Of a DNA stretch of 8,854 nucleotides, positions 1 to 6,834 are shown piece after piece. This DNA is from an uncultured Polaromonas sp. (GTDB taxonomy: Bacteria; Pseudomonadota; Gammaproteobacteria; Burkholderiales; Burkholderiaceae). The stretch's first letter is position 1, and each line of letters begins with the position of its first letter. The DNA is taken from positions 1 to 8,854 of the forward strand of contig CAMLDT010000148.1 of NCBI GenBank assembly GCA_946479075.1, given 5' to 3'. The notes beneath the pieces were generated by a model. It was given only the letters and a program-made list of their open reading frames with translations, searched no databases and was not told the origin of the DNA. Position numbers and translations under genes: made by a program.

Positions 1-603
1 CACCTGCCGCCCGGCGACTGGCCGCTGGGCCGCGCCATCGCGCAACTGCAGGGCATTTATGTGCTGGCCGAAAACACCCAGGGCCTGGTGATTGTGGACA
101 TGCATGCAGCGCACGAACGCATCGTCTACGAACGCCTGAAAAACCAGATGGATGCGGCCGCCAGCATTGCCAGCCAGCCGCTGCTGATTCCTGCCACCTT
201 CGCCGCCACGCCGCAGGAAGTGGCTACCGCCGAGTCCAGCGAGCAGACATTGAAAGCGCTGGGCCTGGAGATCACGCCGTTTTCACCACGCACGCTGGCG
301 GTTCGCGCGGTGCCGACCAGCCTGGCCCAGGGTGATGCGGTCGAACTGGCACGCAGCGTGTTGGCCGAGCTGGCTCAGCACGAGGCCAGCACCGTGATTC
401 AGCGCGCGCAAAACGAGCTGCTCTCGACCATGGCCTGCCACGGCGCGGTGCGCGCCAACCGCAAGCTCACCATCGACGAGATGAACGCCCTGCTGCGCCA
501 GATGGAAGCCACCGAGCGCTCCGACCAGTGCAACCACGGCCGCCCGACCTGGCGACAGGTCACGATTCGCGAACTAGACGGCCTGTTTTTGCGCGGGCGC
601 TAA
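1..603 (+). CDS. mutL: DNA mismatch repair protein MutL, C-terminal part (5' end outside window)
   Basis: The reading frame is open from base 1 and ends at TAA 601-603, giving the last 200 residues. MutL couples MutS mismatch recognition to strand incision and excision; this part is the C-terminal dimerisation domain. Visible motifs are [15 protein letters not shown] at residues 10-24 of the fragment, [12 protein letters not shown] at 33-44, ACHGAVRAN near 145-153, and CNHGRPT at 177-183. The first and last resemble the metal-binding endonuclease motifs DQHAxxExxxxE and C-x-H-GRP found in MutL proteins of bacteria without MutH, so this MutL probably nicks DNA itself; E. coli MutL lacks that activity. 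The end FLRGR looks like the natural C-terminus, so the gene does not seem truncated at its 3' side. Its stop overlaps the stop of the convergent endonuclease gene. The N-terminal ATPase domain is not in the window. Confidence 0.96.
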   Translation, partial: HLPPGDWPLGRAIAQLQGIYVLAENTQGLVIVDMHAAHERIVYERLKNQMDAAASIASQPLLIPATFAATPQEVATAESSEQTLKALGLEITPFSPRTLAVRAVPTSLAQGDAVELARSVLAELAQHEASTVIQRAQNELLSTMACHGAVRANRKLTIDEMNALLRQMEATERSDQCNHGRPTWRQVTIRELDGLFLRGR

Positions 604-1334
604 CGAGCGGCCTCAGCGGCAATGTGCGCCGCGAAGGACCGGACAAAAGCCTTGATGCCCGTCATCTCCGACATTTCGGCGTATGCGCCAGTTTTCACGC
701 CGCTGCGCGGCGTGGCGATCACTGACGCATTCGTATAAAGCTGTTCCAGGACCAGGCGCTGGCACAAGATGTCGTAACGCTGCAGGTAGGACGCGCCTTC
801 AAACTCCGGAAAAATCGGGAAGTGCGTGGATTTGTCCTTCACCGCGATGCGGGAACGTGGGGCGTCTTCCACCACCATCAACCACCCGACGAAGGGCCTG
901 GGCTGCTCGCCGAATGCTTTTTCACGGTAAGCCGTCCATATGTCATGGGCCGTGCCCAGGGCCTCTTCGGTGCGATTGTTGAAGTTATTGCCGAACGACG
1001 GACCCACCTGGCTTTTGAGCTCAATGGCCGCGACCAGGTGCCCCTTGTGAATCACCACCAGATCCCATTGCTTGGTCGGGCGAAAGTACCCTGGCAAGGT
1101 GACCAGGGCCCTCGTCCGATGAATGTCCGCGTGCCCCAAACCGTTGGCTTTGACGAGGTCAAGGATCAAGGCAACGAAACCATCCAGATTTTTTCCATTC
1201 GTGACTCCCGCTCGCTCGCCCTGGTCGATGCGCCCCGCTTCCAGCTGCTTCCTGATGGCTTTCTCGCGGTTGCCCCAGAAAGCCTTGATCGCATCTTTTG
1301 TTTTCTTCTCGTAGTTCGCCAGATCAAGTGCCAT
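600..1334 (-). CDS. Type II restriction endonuclease, PaeR7I/XhoI family (predicted CTCGAG)
   Basis: Predicted to cut unmethylated DNA at CTCGAG. From memory the protein is closely similar along its whole length to PaeR7I, itself about 246 residues. Recognisable stretches are [39 protein letters not shown] and [10 protein letters not shown]. The likely PD-(D/E)xK catalytic site is Asp93 (in QWDLVV) with Glu107-Leu-Lys109 (in AAIELKSQ), numbering from ATG 1340. Two starts compete, ATG 1340 and ATG 1334. I prefer 1334, which begins MALDL as I recall for PaeR7I and has GGA six bases upstream; choosing 1340 adds two residues. It lies 15 bases (9 if 1340 is used) after the methyltransferase stop on the same strand, so the two genes form one operon with the methyltransferase first, as in PaeR7. 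The end AAEAAR matches my recollection of the family, so the gene appears complete. Its TAG stop shares CTAA with the mutL stop. Confidence 0.93.
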   Translation of the reverse strand: MALDLANYEKKTKDAIKAFWGNREKAIRKQLEAGRIDQGERAGVTNGKNLDGFVALILDLVKANGLGHADIHRTRALVTLPGYFRPTKQWDLVVIHKGHLVAAIELKSQVGPSFGNNFNNRTEEALGTAHDIWTAYREKAFGEQPRPFVGWLMVVEDAPRSRIAVKDKSTHFPIFPEFEGASYLQRYDILCQRLVLEQLYTNASVIATPRSGVKTGAYAEMSEMTGIKAFVRSFAAHIAAEAAR

Positions 1335-1349
1335 GAACATTCCATCCTG

Positions 1350-3068
1350 TTATTTTTTCGCCAGCATGTCCTGCTCTTGCGGGGTCAATGCATAGAGCTC
1401 GGCGACCGCCTCATCACAGGCCGGCAAATCAAGATTGACCGCCGCTTGCACAAGCCTCTCGCGCAAGGGCTGCGCTACGCTGTCCCAAGGCGGAATGCGC
1501 ACGCGGCGGAGGTACTGAGCCTGAAAGCGTAAAAATCCGCCCCTCATTTTGGTCGAATAGGTCGCAATAAAAAGCCTGGTCAAACGGGAGAGCAATACCG
1601 CTTGCAAGGCGCGCAAATCCCAGGTATCCGACACCACAAAATAAAGGTTGTGATGCGGATAGAGCACGCCCGGCTCAAACACCACCTGCGCCTCGCCCTT
1701 GATATCCGGAATCAGCAGCTTGGGACGTTTGGCCAGTGAGGGGGTGATTCGATCAATCGTGCGGTACCAGTTGGCCGGAGACTTCTGTGCAACATAACGC
1801 CCCGCGATGTCCGGTTTGCGGGCTTCCAGATAACGCTTTAAGCGCGGGTAATCTGCCAGATCGACCAGCGGCCCTTCATCTGTAAAAGGGTTGATGACGC
1901 CGTAACCCTTCCAGTCAACCCGGCCCGTCACCAAGTCCCGCGTCATCGCCAGGGGAATCTTGCGGTCGTCTTCAACGTCAAGCTTGTCCATCAATCCGAT
2001 GTACACCTTGTCCGCCCCCGTTGCCACACCGATGCCCACTTTGCAAGCACACGCTTCGAGCGACGGAAATGCCAACTCGATGCGGCGAACCAGATCAATC
2101 TGCTCCGAGGTATGCAACACCCACGGCTCTTCCTTACACACAACATTGTGGAGTTCGCGAACGTCCGGCGACGGTGCGGAAGAATTCAATGCTTGCGCGA
2201 GCGTCTTGAGCGCTTCCGCCTCGATCCTCGGTTGGGCAGCGACACGGGTCGGGCCGGGGGCTTCGTTGACGATCAGTGTTATCGCCGGATAGGCCACCAC
2301 ATCCGCGTGGAAGGCCGGTGTATCCACCATGTCGATATAGGCTTTGAGGTGGAAGCCTTCGGACACCATGGCTCTCAACGGACCGCCATAGCGGTTCTTC
2401 ATCCAGCGGTCCGCGCAAATGAGACCGAGTTTTCCGCCTTTGGCCAGCAAGCGGAGTGATCTCTCAATGAACGGAATGTAGAGGTCGGCTCTATCGTAGA
2501 GGGTGAGAAAACGGCGGCGGTATTCCTGAAGAAGTGCTGCCGGGATCAATTCCTGGCGGACATAAGGAGGGTTCCCGACAACGAAATCAAAACGACTCGG
2601 CAGTTGCGCAAGCAGAAAATCCCCATGAATCAGCCAGGTATCTGCCAGCGCCACGCCATCCCGAGAAGAAAACCCGGCCTCGTCAAGCATTCGCAGCAGT
2701 TTTTCACGCACCTGATCAAAACTGGCTCGGTGTAGTTCAACCGCGCGAATACTGGGCGCAATATCAGGCGGTGTTTTGCCGGCGGCAATGGCCTGCTCGC
2801 GCGCCAGCAGCAGTCGCTCAACAACCGGCAGCAGAAAATCTCCTGCCCCAAACGAGGGCTCCAGCAAGCTTGTGTCGCAAAGCCGCGCCGAGGCGTCATA
2901 ACCCGCCAGGTCAAGAATGAAATCAACCACCTCGCGCCGCGTGAAAATGGCGCCTCGTTCGTCCGCCCCTGATGAATAAGCCAGGCCATGGACGGCATCA
3001 GTGATCTGGCAAAACCCCGGCAAAGCGGGTTGAAGCAGACCGAGACTTGAAGGGAAAGCAGGTTGCAT
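1350..3068 (-). CDS. Type II N6-adenine DNA methyltransferase, M.PaeR7I/M.XhoI-like
   Basis: A 572-residue methyltransferase predicted to protect host DNA by methylating adenine in CTCGAG. A motif-X-like segment [13 protein letters not shown] (42-54) comes first. The AdoMet-binding motif [14 protein letters not shown], lies at 68-80. The catalytic motif IV, NPPYV, is at 166-170, which marks an N6-adenine enzyme. This X-I-IV order is the gamma arrangement of M.TaqI and Eco57I-type enzymes. The C-terminal half should hold the target-recognition domain; [14 protein letters not shown] near 507-520 is typical of TaqI-like C-terminal domains. The start is constrained: an in-frame TAA lies at 3084-3086, and ATG 3068 is the first ATG after it. 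No Shine-Dalgarno sequence fits before this ATG. The paired endonuclease lies immediately downstream. Sampled lines of this gene are around 48-53% GC against roughly 70% in the efflux gene, which suggests acquisition. No separate controller (C) gene is visible. Confidence 0.93.
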   Translation of the reverse strand: MQPAFPSSLGLLQPALPGFCQITDAVHGLAYSSGADERGAIFTRREVVDFILDLAGYDASARLCDTSLLEPSFGAGDFLLPVVERLLLAREQAIAAGKTPPDIAPSIRAVELHRASFDQVREKLLRMLDEAGFSSRDGVALADTWLIHGDFLLAQLPSRFDFVVGNPPYVRQELIPAALLQEYRRRFLTLYDRADLYIPFIERSLRLLAKGGKLGLICADRWMKNRYGGPLRAMVSEGFHLKAYIDMVDTPAFHADVVAYPAITLIVNEAPGPTRVAAQPRIEAEALKTLAQALNSSAPSPDVRELHNVVCKEEPWVLHTSEQIDLVRRIELAFPSLEACACKVGIGVATGADKVYIGLMDKLDVEDDRKIPLAMTRDLVTGRVDWKGYGVINPFTDEGPLVDLADYPRLKRYLEARKPDIAGRYVAQKSPANWYRTIDRITPSLAKRPKLLIPDIKGEAQVVFEPGVLYPHHNLYFVVSDTWDLRALQAVLLSRLTRLFIATYSTKMRGGFLRFQAQYLRRVRIPPWDSVAQPLRERLVQAAVNLDLPACDEAVAELYALTPQEQDMLAKK

Positions 3069-3074
3069 AAGCGT

Positions 3075-3088
3075 TAATTGTGATTATC
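3075..3088 (-). promoter_or_regulatory. Candidate -10 box and small palindrome of the R-M operon
   Basis: On the minus strand GATAAT (3088 to 3083) is a good -10 hexamer, but no matching -35 is seen 16-18 bases upstream. Transcription from it would start near 3076, only about eight bases before the methyltransferase ATG, too short a leader for a normal ribosome binding site. A 12-bp palindrome TAAT-tgtg-ATTA (3075-3086) overlaps the box and could be an operator. The rest of the 183-base gap up to the hydrolase start is GC-rich. It holds two weak hairpins (CCCTT/AAGGG at 3091-3106 and GCAGG/CCTGC at 3185-3201), and I see no convincing promoter for the hydrolase. Confidence 0.4.
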
Positions 3089-3251
3089 TCCCCTTGCCTG
3101 AAAGGGCCGGGGCGCGGCGCGCACGCGGATTCGTTTCAGGGTCTTTTCGCGGATTTGCACAACTTCACCCGCGCGACACGCGCAGCAGGCACGAAACCTG
3201 CAGACTCTGGCTATTCCGAACTTTTTCGCTTTCCGTCGCTCAGTCACAAGC

Positions 3252-4121
3252 ATGAAACGCTGGACCCTCTTCGCTTCCCTCGTCCTGGCGCTCGCTTTTG
3301 CCGTCCTTGCCGGCTGCAGCACCCTCGACGAAAAACAGCGCGCCTGGATCTTCCAGCCGAGCGACCGCACCTGGAGCGGCGGACTTGCCGCGGCTGAAGG
3401 CATGGACGATGTCTGGATCACCCTGCCCGCCGGCTCCGGCGGCGAAGAACCGGCCAAATTACACGGGCTCTGGCTACCTGCCGAACAGCCCCAGGCACCG
3501 GTGCTGCTTTACCTGCACGGCGCACGTTTTAACGTGACGGGCTCGGCACCGCGCATGCGCCGCATGCAGGAGCTGGGATTTTCGGTACTGGGCGTGGACT
3601 ACCGTGGCTTCGGCAAAAGCACGCCGGCCCTGCCTTCTGAACAAACCGCCTATGAAGACGCGCGTGCGGCCTGGGACTGGCTGGCCAAAAAATACCCGGA
3701 CCGCCCGCGTTATGTCTTCGGCCATTCGCTGGGCGGACCGATTGCGATTGACCTGGCGAGCCAGGTACAGGACGAGAGCGGCACCATCGTCGAGAGCACC
3801 TTCACCTCGATTGCCGACGTGATCAGCACGTCGAAATGGGGTTGGGTGCCGGTGTCGCTGCTGATCACCCAGCGGTTCGAGGCCGCGCGCAAGGTCGGCA
3901 AGATTGGTTCGCCGCTGCTGGTGGTGCATGGCGGTGAAGACCGGCTGATCCTGCCGGACCTCGGCCGCAAGCTCTACGAAGCGGCCGCTGAACCCAAGCG
4001 TTTTGTGCTGGTCGAAGGCGGCTCGCACCACAACACCAATGCGGTCGGCCAGGCGCAGTACCGGCAGGCGCTGGCGGAGCTGTTCAGCCTGAACAAGCTT
4101 GCAGCCTCCGCAACGCCCTGA
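3252..4121 (+). CDS. Alpha/beta-hydrolase fold lipoprotein
   Basis: A 289-residue predicted serine hydrolase anchored to a membrane as a lipoprotein. The N-terminus has positive residues (MKRW), a hydrophobic stretch, and a lipobox LAGC with the lipidated cysteine at residue 22. The fold shows an oxyanion-hole segment LYLHG (86-90) and VDYRGFGKS (115-123). The nucleophile elbow is GHSLGG with Ser159. Asp230 in HGGED and His259 or His260 in EGGSHH complete the triad. This matches the family often labelled alpha/beta hydrolase or BAAT/acyl-CoA thioester hydrolase-like, but the substrate cannot be inferred. The start ATG 3252 is supported by the complete signal peptide, although no clear Shine-Dalgarno is present. 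It is divergent from the R-M operon and convergent with the SDR gene, separated from the latter by 48 bases without an evident terminator. It may originally have been the gene next to mutL; that is inference. Confidence 0.88.
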   Translation: MKRWTLFASLVLALAFAVLAGCSTLDEKQRAWIFQPSDRTWSGGLAAAEGMDDVWITLPAGSGGEEPAKLHGLWLPAEQPQAPVLLYLHGARFNVTGSAPRMRRMQELGFSVLGVDYRGFGKSTPALPSEQTAYEDARAAWDWLAKKYPDRPRYVFGHSLGGPIAIDLASQVQDESGTIVESTFTSIADVISTSKWGWVPVSLLITQRFEAARKVGKIGSPLLVVHGGEDRLILPDLGRKLYEAAAEPKRFVLVEGGSHHNTNAVGQAQYRQALAELFSLNKLAASATP

Positions 4122-4169
4122 TACCGGGCTTGCCGTCGCCAGAGCTTCCGCCAGGCAGCGGGTTCGGGC

Positions 4170-4874
4170 TCAGGACGCCTGCGGCAGATAACTGGGCCTT
4201 GCCGCCGTCATCCCGTTCTTGACCTGCAGCGTGACCTCATCGGCCAGCACCTCGTCAGCGCCCGCTTCGAGACCGTCAAGCGCGCGCCTGACGATTTCCT
4301 CGGCGCTGGACTTCGGGACATCGAATCCGCGCGTCAAATCGGTATCAACGTAGGCCATGTGCAGTCCCAGCACCCGGGTTTTCTGCGCCGCCAGTTCGCT
4401 GCGCAAGGCATTGGTGAGCGACCAGGCCGCGGACTTGCTGGCCGAGTAGGCCGCCAGCTCGCCGCCGTTCACCCATGAAGCGACCGACAGGACGTTGATC
4501 AAGGCGCCGCCGCCGTTGGCCTTGAGGACAGGCGCAAAGGCCTTGCTCATGTTCAGCACCCCAAAAAAATTGGTCTCGAAGATGCGCCGCGCAACGGCTT
4601 CGCTGTCCTGCGCCAGAAAGCCGCCGGGTTGGGCAATACCCGCGTTGTTGATCACCAGCGTCACATCCGCCGCCTGGCGTGCTGCTGCGGCGACCTGCTC
4701 AGGGTTGGTCACGTCCAGCTGCAAAGCCTGAACACCGGCCAGGGTGACGGTCGCAGGGTCGCGCGCAGCAGCGTAGACCTTGCGGGCACCACGGGCGAGC
4801 AATGAACGGGCAAAGGCCAGGCCGATTCCCCGGTTGGCACCGGTAACGAGGACGACGGCATTTTCGATTTTCAT
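4170..4874 (-). CDS. Short-chain dehydrogenase/reductase (SDR), classical type
   Basis: A 234-residue NAD(P)H-dependent oxidoreductase of the classical SDR family. The cofactor-binding motif TGANRGIG is at 11-18 and NNAG at 76-79. The catalytic tetrad is Asn102, Ser130, Tyr143 and Lys147 (Y-S-A-S-K). Arg15 in the glycine-rich motif and R38 after the second strand fit an NADPH preference, which is an inference. The frame stays open upstream to an ATG at 5063, but that lies inside the MDR gene. The true start is ATG 4874, which has GGAG five bases upstream and gives the normal family length, beginning MKIENAVVLVTGA. It follows the MDR gene on the same strand after 70 bases and is likely cotranscribed with it. 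The substrate is unknown; carbonyl or quinone reduction would fit the neighbouring reductase. Confidence 0.92.
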   Translation of the reverse strand: MKIENAVVLVTGANRGIGLAFARSLLARGARKVYAAARDPATVTLAGVQALQLDVTNPEQVAAAARQAADVTLVINNAGIAQPGGFLAQDSEAVARRIFETNFFGVLNMSKAFAPVLKANGGGALINVLSVASWVNGGELAAYSASKSAAWSLTNALRSELAAQKTRVLGLHMAYVDTDLTRGFDVPKSSAEEIVRRALDGLEAGADEVLADEVTLQVKNGMTAARPSYLPQAS

Positions 4875-4891
4875 GAAGACTCCAGAAAAGA

Positions 4892-4935
4892 TGAAAGGGG
4901 TGGAAGGGATGGAACGAATGGAAGGATGGGAAGGG
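4892..4935. repeat. Degenerate 9-bp tandem repeat between the MDR and SDR genes
   Basis: Five adjacent units read on the plus strand: TGAAAGGGG, TGGAAGGGA, TGGAACGAA, TGGAAGGA and TGGGAAGGG. Starts are at 4892, 4901, 4910, 4919 and 4927. The tract is purine-only on this strand apart from the T that opens each unit and one C. It occupies most of the 70-base gap between the MDR stop and the SDR ribosome binding site, so in the mRNA it is a pyrimidine-rich leader of the SDR gene. Period nine keeps frame, so length change would not shift any overlapping reading frame. Confidence 0.75.
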
Positions 4936-4944
4936 AAACCGGAC

Positions 4945-5946
4945 TCACTTGACCTTGACGACGACCTTGCCTTTTGCACGGCCCGCTTCAACATAGGCCA
5001 GCGCCGAACCGGTTTCAGCAAACGGGAACACCCGGTCCACCACCGGACGGACAACTCCCGCATCGAAGAGATGGGTGATCTCGCGCAACTGGCTGCCGTT
5101 GGCCTTCATGAAAAGGAATGAAAAGTCGACCCCGAGACGTTTTGCCTTGCGGCGGACACCCGCACTCAGCAGCCGCAGGACCAGCCTGACGAAACCGGGG
5201 GCCTTGATCTCCCTGCCGAAGGCGGGATCAGGCGGCCCGGAGATGGAGATGAGTTTTCCGCCCGGCTTGAGCACACGCAGGGACTTCAGCAGTGTCTTGT
5301 TGTCCTGGCTGTTCAGGACCACGTCATAGTCACGCAGCACCGCTTCGAAGTCCTGCGTCTTGTAGTCGATGACGATGTCCGCACCCAGATCCTTGACGAG
5401 CGCAGCATTCCCTGTGCTTGTCGTCGTGGCCACGGTGGCGCCCAGGTGTTTGGCCAGCTGGATGGCAAAGCTGCCCACGCCACCGGAGCCTGCCTGGATG
5501 AAGACCTTCTGCCCTTTTTTCAGCCCGGCCTTCTGCACCAGCGCCTGCCACGCCGTCAAGGCGACCAGGGGGATGGAAGCGGCTTCTTCCATCGTCAGGG
5601 CCGCGGGCTTGAGCGCCAGGGAAGATTCCCTGACGGGAACGAATTCCGCGAACGTGCCGATCCGGAAATCATCCACCCGCGCATAAACCGCGTCACCTGG
5701 TTTGAACTGGTGCACGTTTCGCCCGACCTTGACCACCTCGCCTGCCACGTCGTGGCCCAGGACAAGGGGCAACTTGTAGGGCAGGATGCGCTTGAACTCT
5801 CCGCTGCGGATCTTGGCGTCCAGCAGGTTGACGCCGGCGGCATGCACCTGGACCAGGACCTCGTCGTCGCGCAGCTCCGGCATGGGCACCTCCGCCAGGC
5901 GCGATGCGTCCTGCTCTCCATAACGTTCAACGATGAATGCTTGCAT
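4945..5946 (-). CDS. Zinc-independent MDR-family NADPH oxidoreductase (quinone oxidoreductase-like)
   Basis: A 333-residue medium-chain dehydrogenase/reductase. The N-terminal GroES-like domain contains LPLVLGHDVAGEVVKVG (59-75) and FKPGDAVYA (81-89). The Rossmann domain carries QAGSGGVGSFAIQLAKHLGA (151-170), with the AGSGGVG cofactor loop typical of NADPH quinone oxidoreductases. The protein has no cysteine at all, so it lacks both catalytic and structural zinc ligands of true alcohol dehydrogenases. A quinone reductase, enone reductase or related detoxifying role is more likely than alcohol oxidation. The frame extends to ATG 5982, but ATG 5946 (MQAFIVERYG) is chosen because it has AAGGGA at a suitable distance and matches family N-termini. 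It lies 99 bases downstream of the tetR-type regulator on the same strand, with a candidate operator in the gap. The SDR gene follows it. Confidence 0.91.
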   Translation of the reverse strand: MQAFIVERYGEQDASRLAEVPMPELRDDEVLVQVHAAGVNLLDAKIRSGEFKRILPYKLPLVLGHDVAGEVVKVGRNVHQFKPGDAVYARVDDFRIGTFAEFVPVRESSLALKPAALTMEEAASIPLVALTAWQALVQKAGLKKGQKVFIQAGSGGVGSFAIQLAKHLGATVATTTSTGNAALVKDLGADIVIDYKTQDFEAVLRDYDVVLNSQDNKTLLKSLRVLKPGGKLISISGPPDPAFGREIKAPGFVRLVLRLLSAGVRRKAKRLGVDFSFLFMKANGSQLREITHLFDAGVVRPVVDRVFPFAETGSALAYVEAGRAKGKVVVKVK

Positions 5947-6002
5947 GGTTATTTCCCTTGTCAAAAAATCGCGGCCTGGCATACCAACGCCCGGATAAAT
6001 TC

Positions 6003-6035
6003 CTCATTTGGAATGATGTTCGTCATATTAATGAG
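6003..6035. promoter_or_regulatory. Nested inverted repeats upstream of the MDR gene: candidate TetR operator
   Basis: The outer arms CTCATT (6003-6008) and AATGAG (6030-6035) are perfect complements. Inside lies ATGATG-ttcg-TCATA (6013-6027), whose ATGA and TCAT halves form an inverted repeat with six bases between. The same ATGATG-N4-TCATA pattern recurs at 6650-6664 just upstream of the regulator gene. The site is 57-89 bases before the MDR start on the minus strand. A possible -10 (TTTATC, 5999 to 5994) lies just downstream, which would put the operator over the -35 region, a normal place for a repressor. The -35 itself is poor. Confidence 0.55.
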
Positions 6036-6048
6036 CAAAAAAAGCTCA
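6032..6048 (-). other. Hairpin with T7 loop at the end of the regulator gene
   Basis: TGAGC (6032-6036) pairs with GCTCA (6044-6048) around a loop of seven A on the plus strand, T on the coding strand. The TGA stop of the regulator is part of the stem. The T run is in the loop and not after the stem, so this is not a normal intrinsic terminator, and read-through into the MDR gene is possible. Confidence 0.35.
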
Positions 6049-6636
6049 GTCGGCAGATGCGGGCTGAGGCGAGGCCAAGCGCTTCAAACTTGCGCTGCAC
6101 AGGGCGTCGGACAACACGGCGTCATCGACGGCGCGGGCCAGGATCAGCGTGCCAACCAGGGTGGCCACTGACACCAGTGCACGCTCATGCGCAGCGGGTT
6201 GCCCCCAGTCCGGACTCTGCCGGGCGACGAGGTCAACCATCTCCTTGATGCGGCGCGTGGCAGCACGACGCACCTCGGGGGATTGCCGGGGCATTTCGGA
6301 ACCCAAAGCTGAAATCGGGCAACCCATCTCGATGCTCTCCAGATGCGCTTTGGAGAGGTAGGCCTGCATCAGCGCCTGGAATGCCTGATCTGGTGGGGCC
6401 GCGGCGGCGACACGCGCTGCAAGCGCGTTGGCTTCGGCACCGGCACGGTCCGCCGCCTCTGCCAGCATCGCTTCGCGGGACGCAAAGTGGGCGTAAAACG
6501 CGCCATGGGTCAGCCCGGCCTCCTTCATGATGTCGGCAACGCCGGTGCCGCCGTAGCCACTGCGGCGAATGGCCCGCGCGGCCACGGACACGATGCGCTC
6601 GTGGGAAGCCTCCTTGGCTGCTGTTCTGGCATTCAT
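6046..6636 (-). CDS. TetR/AcrR-family transcriptional regulator, possibly NemR-like
   Basis: A 196-residue one-component regulator, probably a repressor. The helix-turn-helix is typical of TetR proteins: HERIVSVAARAIRRSGYGGT then VADIMKEAGLTHGAFYAHFASREAML (about residues 12-58). The ligand domain contains MGCPISALGSEMPR (104-117). Its Cys106 stands where, by eye, NemR has its redox-sensing cysteine in SGCLTV; the only other cysteine is Cys180. Several in-frame starts exist: ATG 6636, 6651, 6663 and 6720. I chose 6636 because it places the HTH at the usual distance from the N-terminus and leaves the candidate operator at 6650-6664 outside the gene. None has a good Shine-Dalgarno, so 6651 is a real alternative. 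A TATGAT -10-like box lies at 6664 to 6659. The MDR and SDR genes follow on the same strand; the efflux gene is divergent. Confidence 0.9.
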   Translation of the reverse strand: MNARTAAKEASHERIVSVAARAIRRSGYGGTGVADIMKEAGLTHGAFYAHFASREAMLAEAADRAGAEANALAARVAAAAPPDQAFQALMQAYLSKAHLESIEMGCPISALGSEMPRQSPEVRRAATRRIKEMVDLVARQSPDWGQPAAHERALVSVATLVGTLILARAVDDAVLSDALCSASLKRLASPQPASAD

Positions 6637-6649
6637 TTTGTTTTTTCGC

Positions 6650-6664
6650 ATGATGCATATCATA
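6650..6664. promoter_or_regulatory. Candidate TetR operator overlapping the regulator's own promoter
   Basis: ATGATG-cata-TCATA has perfect 5-bp arms ATGAT (6650-6654) and ATCAT (6659-6663). It shares all eleven fixed bases of ATGATG-N4-TCATA with the site at 6013-6027. On the minus strand the TATGAT at 6664 to 6659 is a plausible -10 for the regulator, so binding here would give autorepression. A second inverted repeat, CGATG-gcatg-CATCG (6675-6689), lies 11 bases further upstream. Confidence 0.55.
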
Positions 6665-6674
6665 CATTTTTCCA

Positions 6675-6740
6675 CGATGGCATGCATCGCGCAGTTTTTG
6701 GCCATGCCGCGGCGGCTCATGGAAAAAGGTCACGTTTCCA
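6675..6740. promoter_or_regulatory. Inverted repeats in the divergent regulator-efflux intergenic region
   Basis: Two further inverted repeats lie in the 198-base gap between the regulator and efflux genes. One is CGATG-gcatg-CATCG at 6675-6689, containing ATGCAT. The other is TGGAAA-N9-TTTCCA at 6720-6740. Both are short enough to occur by chance, but they lie where operators for either divergent gene would be expected. Confidence 0.3.
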
Positions 6741-6815
6741 CAGGCATGAGCGGCGCATCTGCAGCATGTTTTCGCGCCCGTTCAAGCCCGCCCCTGCCAC
6801 TGTCCACGCGGACCA

Positions 6816-6832
6816 ATCTGATAACCTCAGAT
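6816..6832 (+). promoter_or_regulatory. Perfect inverted repeat over the candidate -10 of the efflux gene
   Basis: ATCTGA-taacc-TCAGAT has perfect 6-bp arms and ends two bases before the efflux start codon. It contains GATAAC (6820-6825), a usable -10 hexamer that would start transcription at about 6832. The leader would then be only a few bases, and no Shine-Dalgarno sequence is seen before ATG 6835. It could be an operator, a hairpin near the start codon, or both; no good -35 is seen at normal spacing. Confidence 0.45.
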
Positions 6833-6834
6833 CA

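Noticed and set aside
822..1532. Open frame of 236 codons on the plus strand
   Set aside because: It runs antisense to the endonuclease and methyltransferase genes, which have clear family motifs; its translation has none.
580..3180. Target-site duplication flanking the R-M cassette
   Set aside because: Compared 590-610 with 3069-3180 by eye; only short GC-rich similarities, no convincing direct repeat.
3074..3457. Minus-strand open frame of 127 codons upstream of the methyltransferase
   Set aside because: It overlaps the hydrolase signal peptide region on the other strand and shows no recognisable motif; composition is shadow-like.
4122..4169. Possible bidirectional terminator between hydrolase and SDR genes
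   Set aside because: Only 4-bp stems (CCGC/GCGG at 4148-4161) and no T run on either strand.
4875..5063. N-terminal extension of the SDR to ATG 5063
   Set aside because: It would overlap the MDR gene by over 100 bases and adds a non-SDR segment through the tandem repeat; ATG 4874 has a good GGAG site.
5959..5964. Perfect TTGACA on the minus strand before the MDR gene
   Set aside because: It lies only 12 bases before the start codon, so its -10 would fall at or inside the gene; it overlaps the ribosome binding region.
6343..6834. N-terminal extension of the efflux protein
   Set aside because: It runs antisense through the TetR gene and adds 164 residues with no transporter character.
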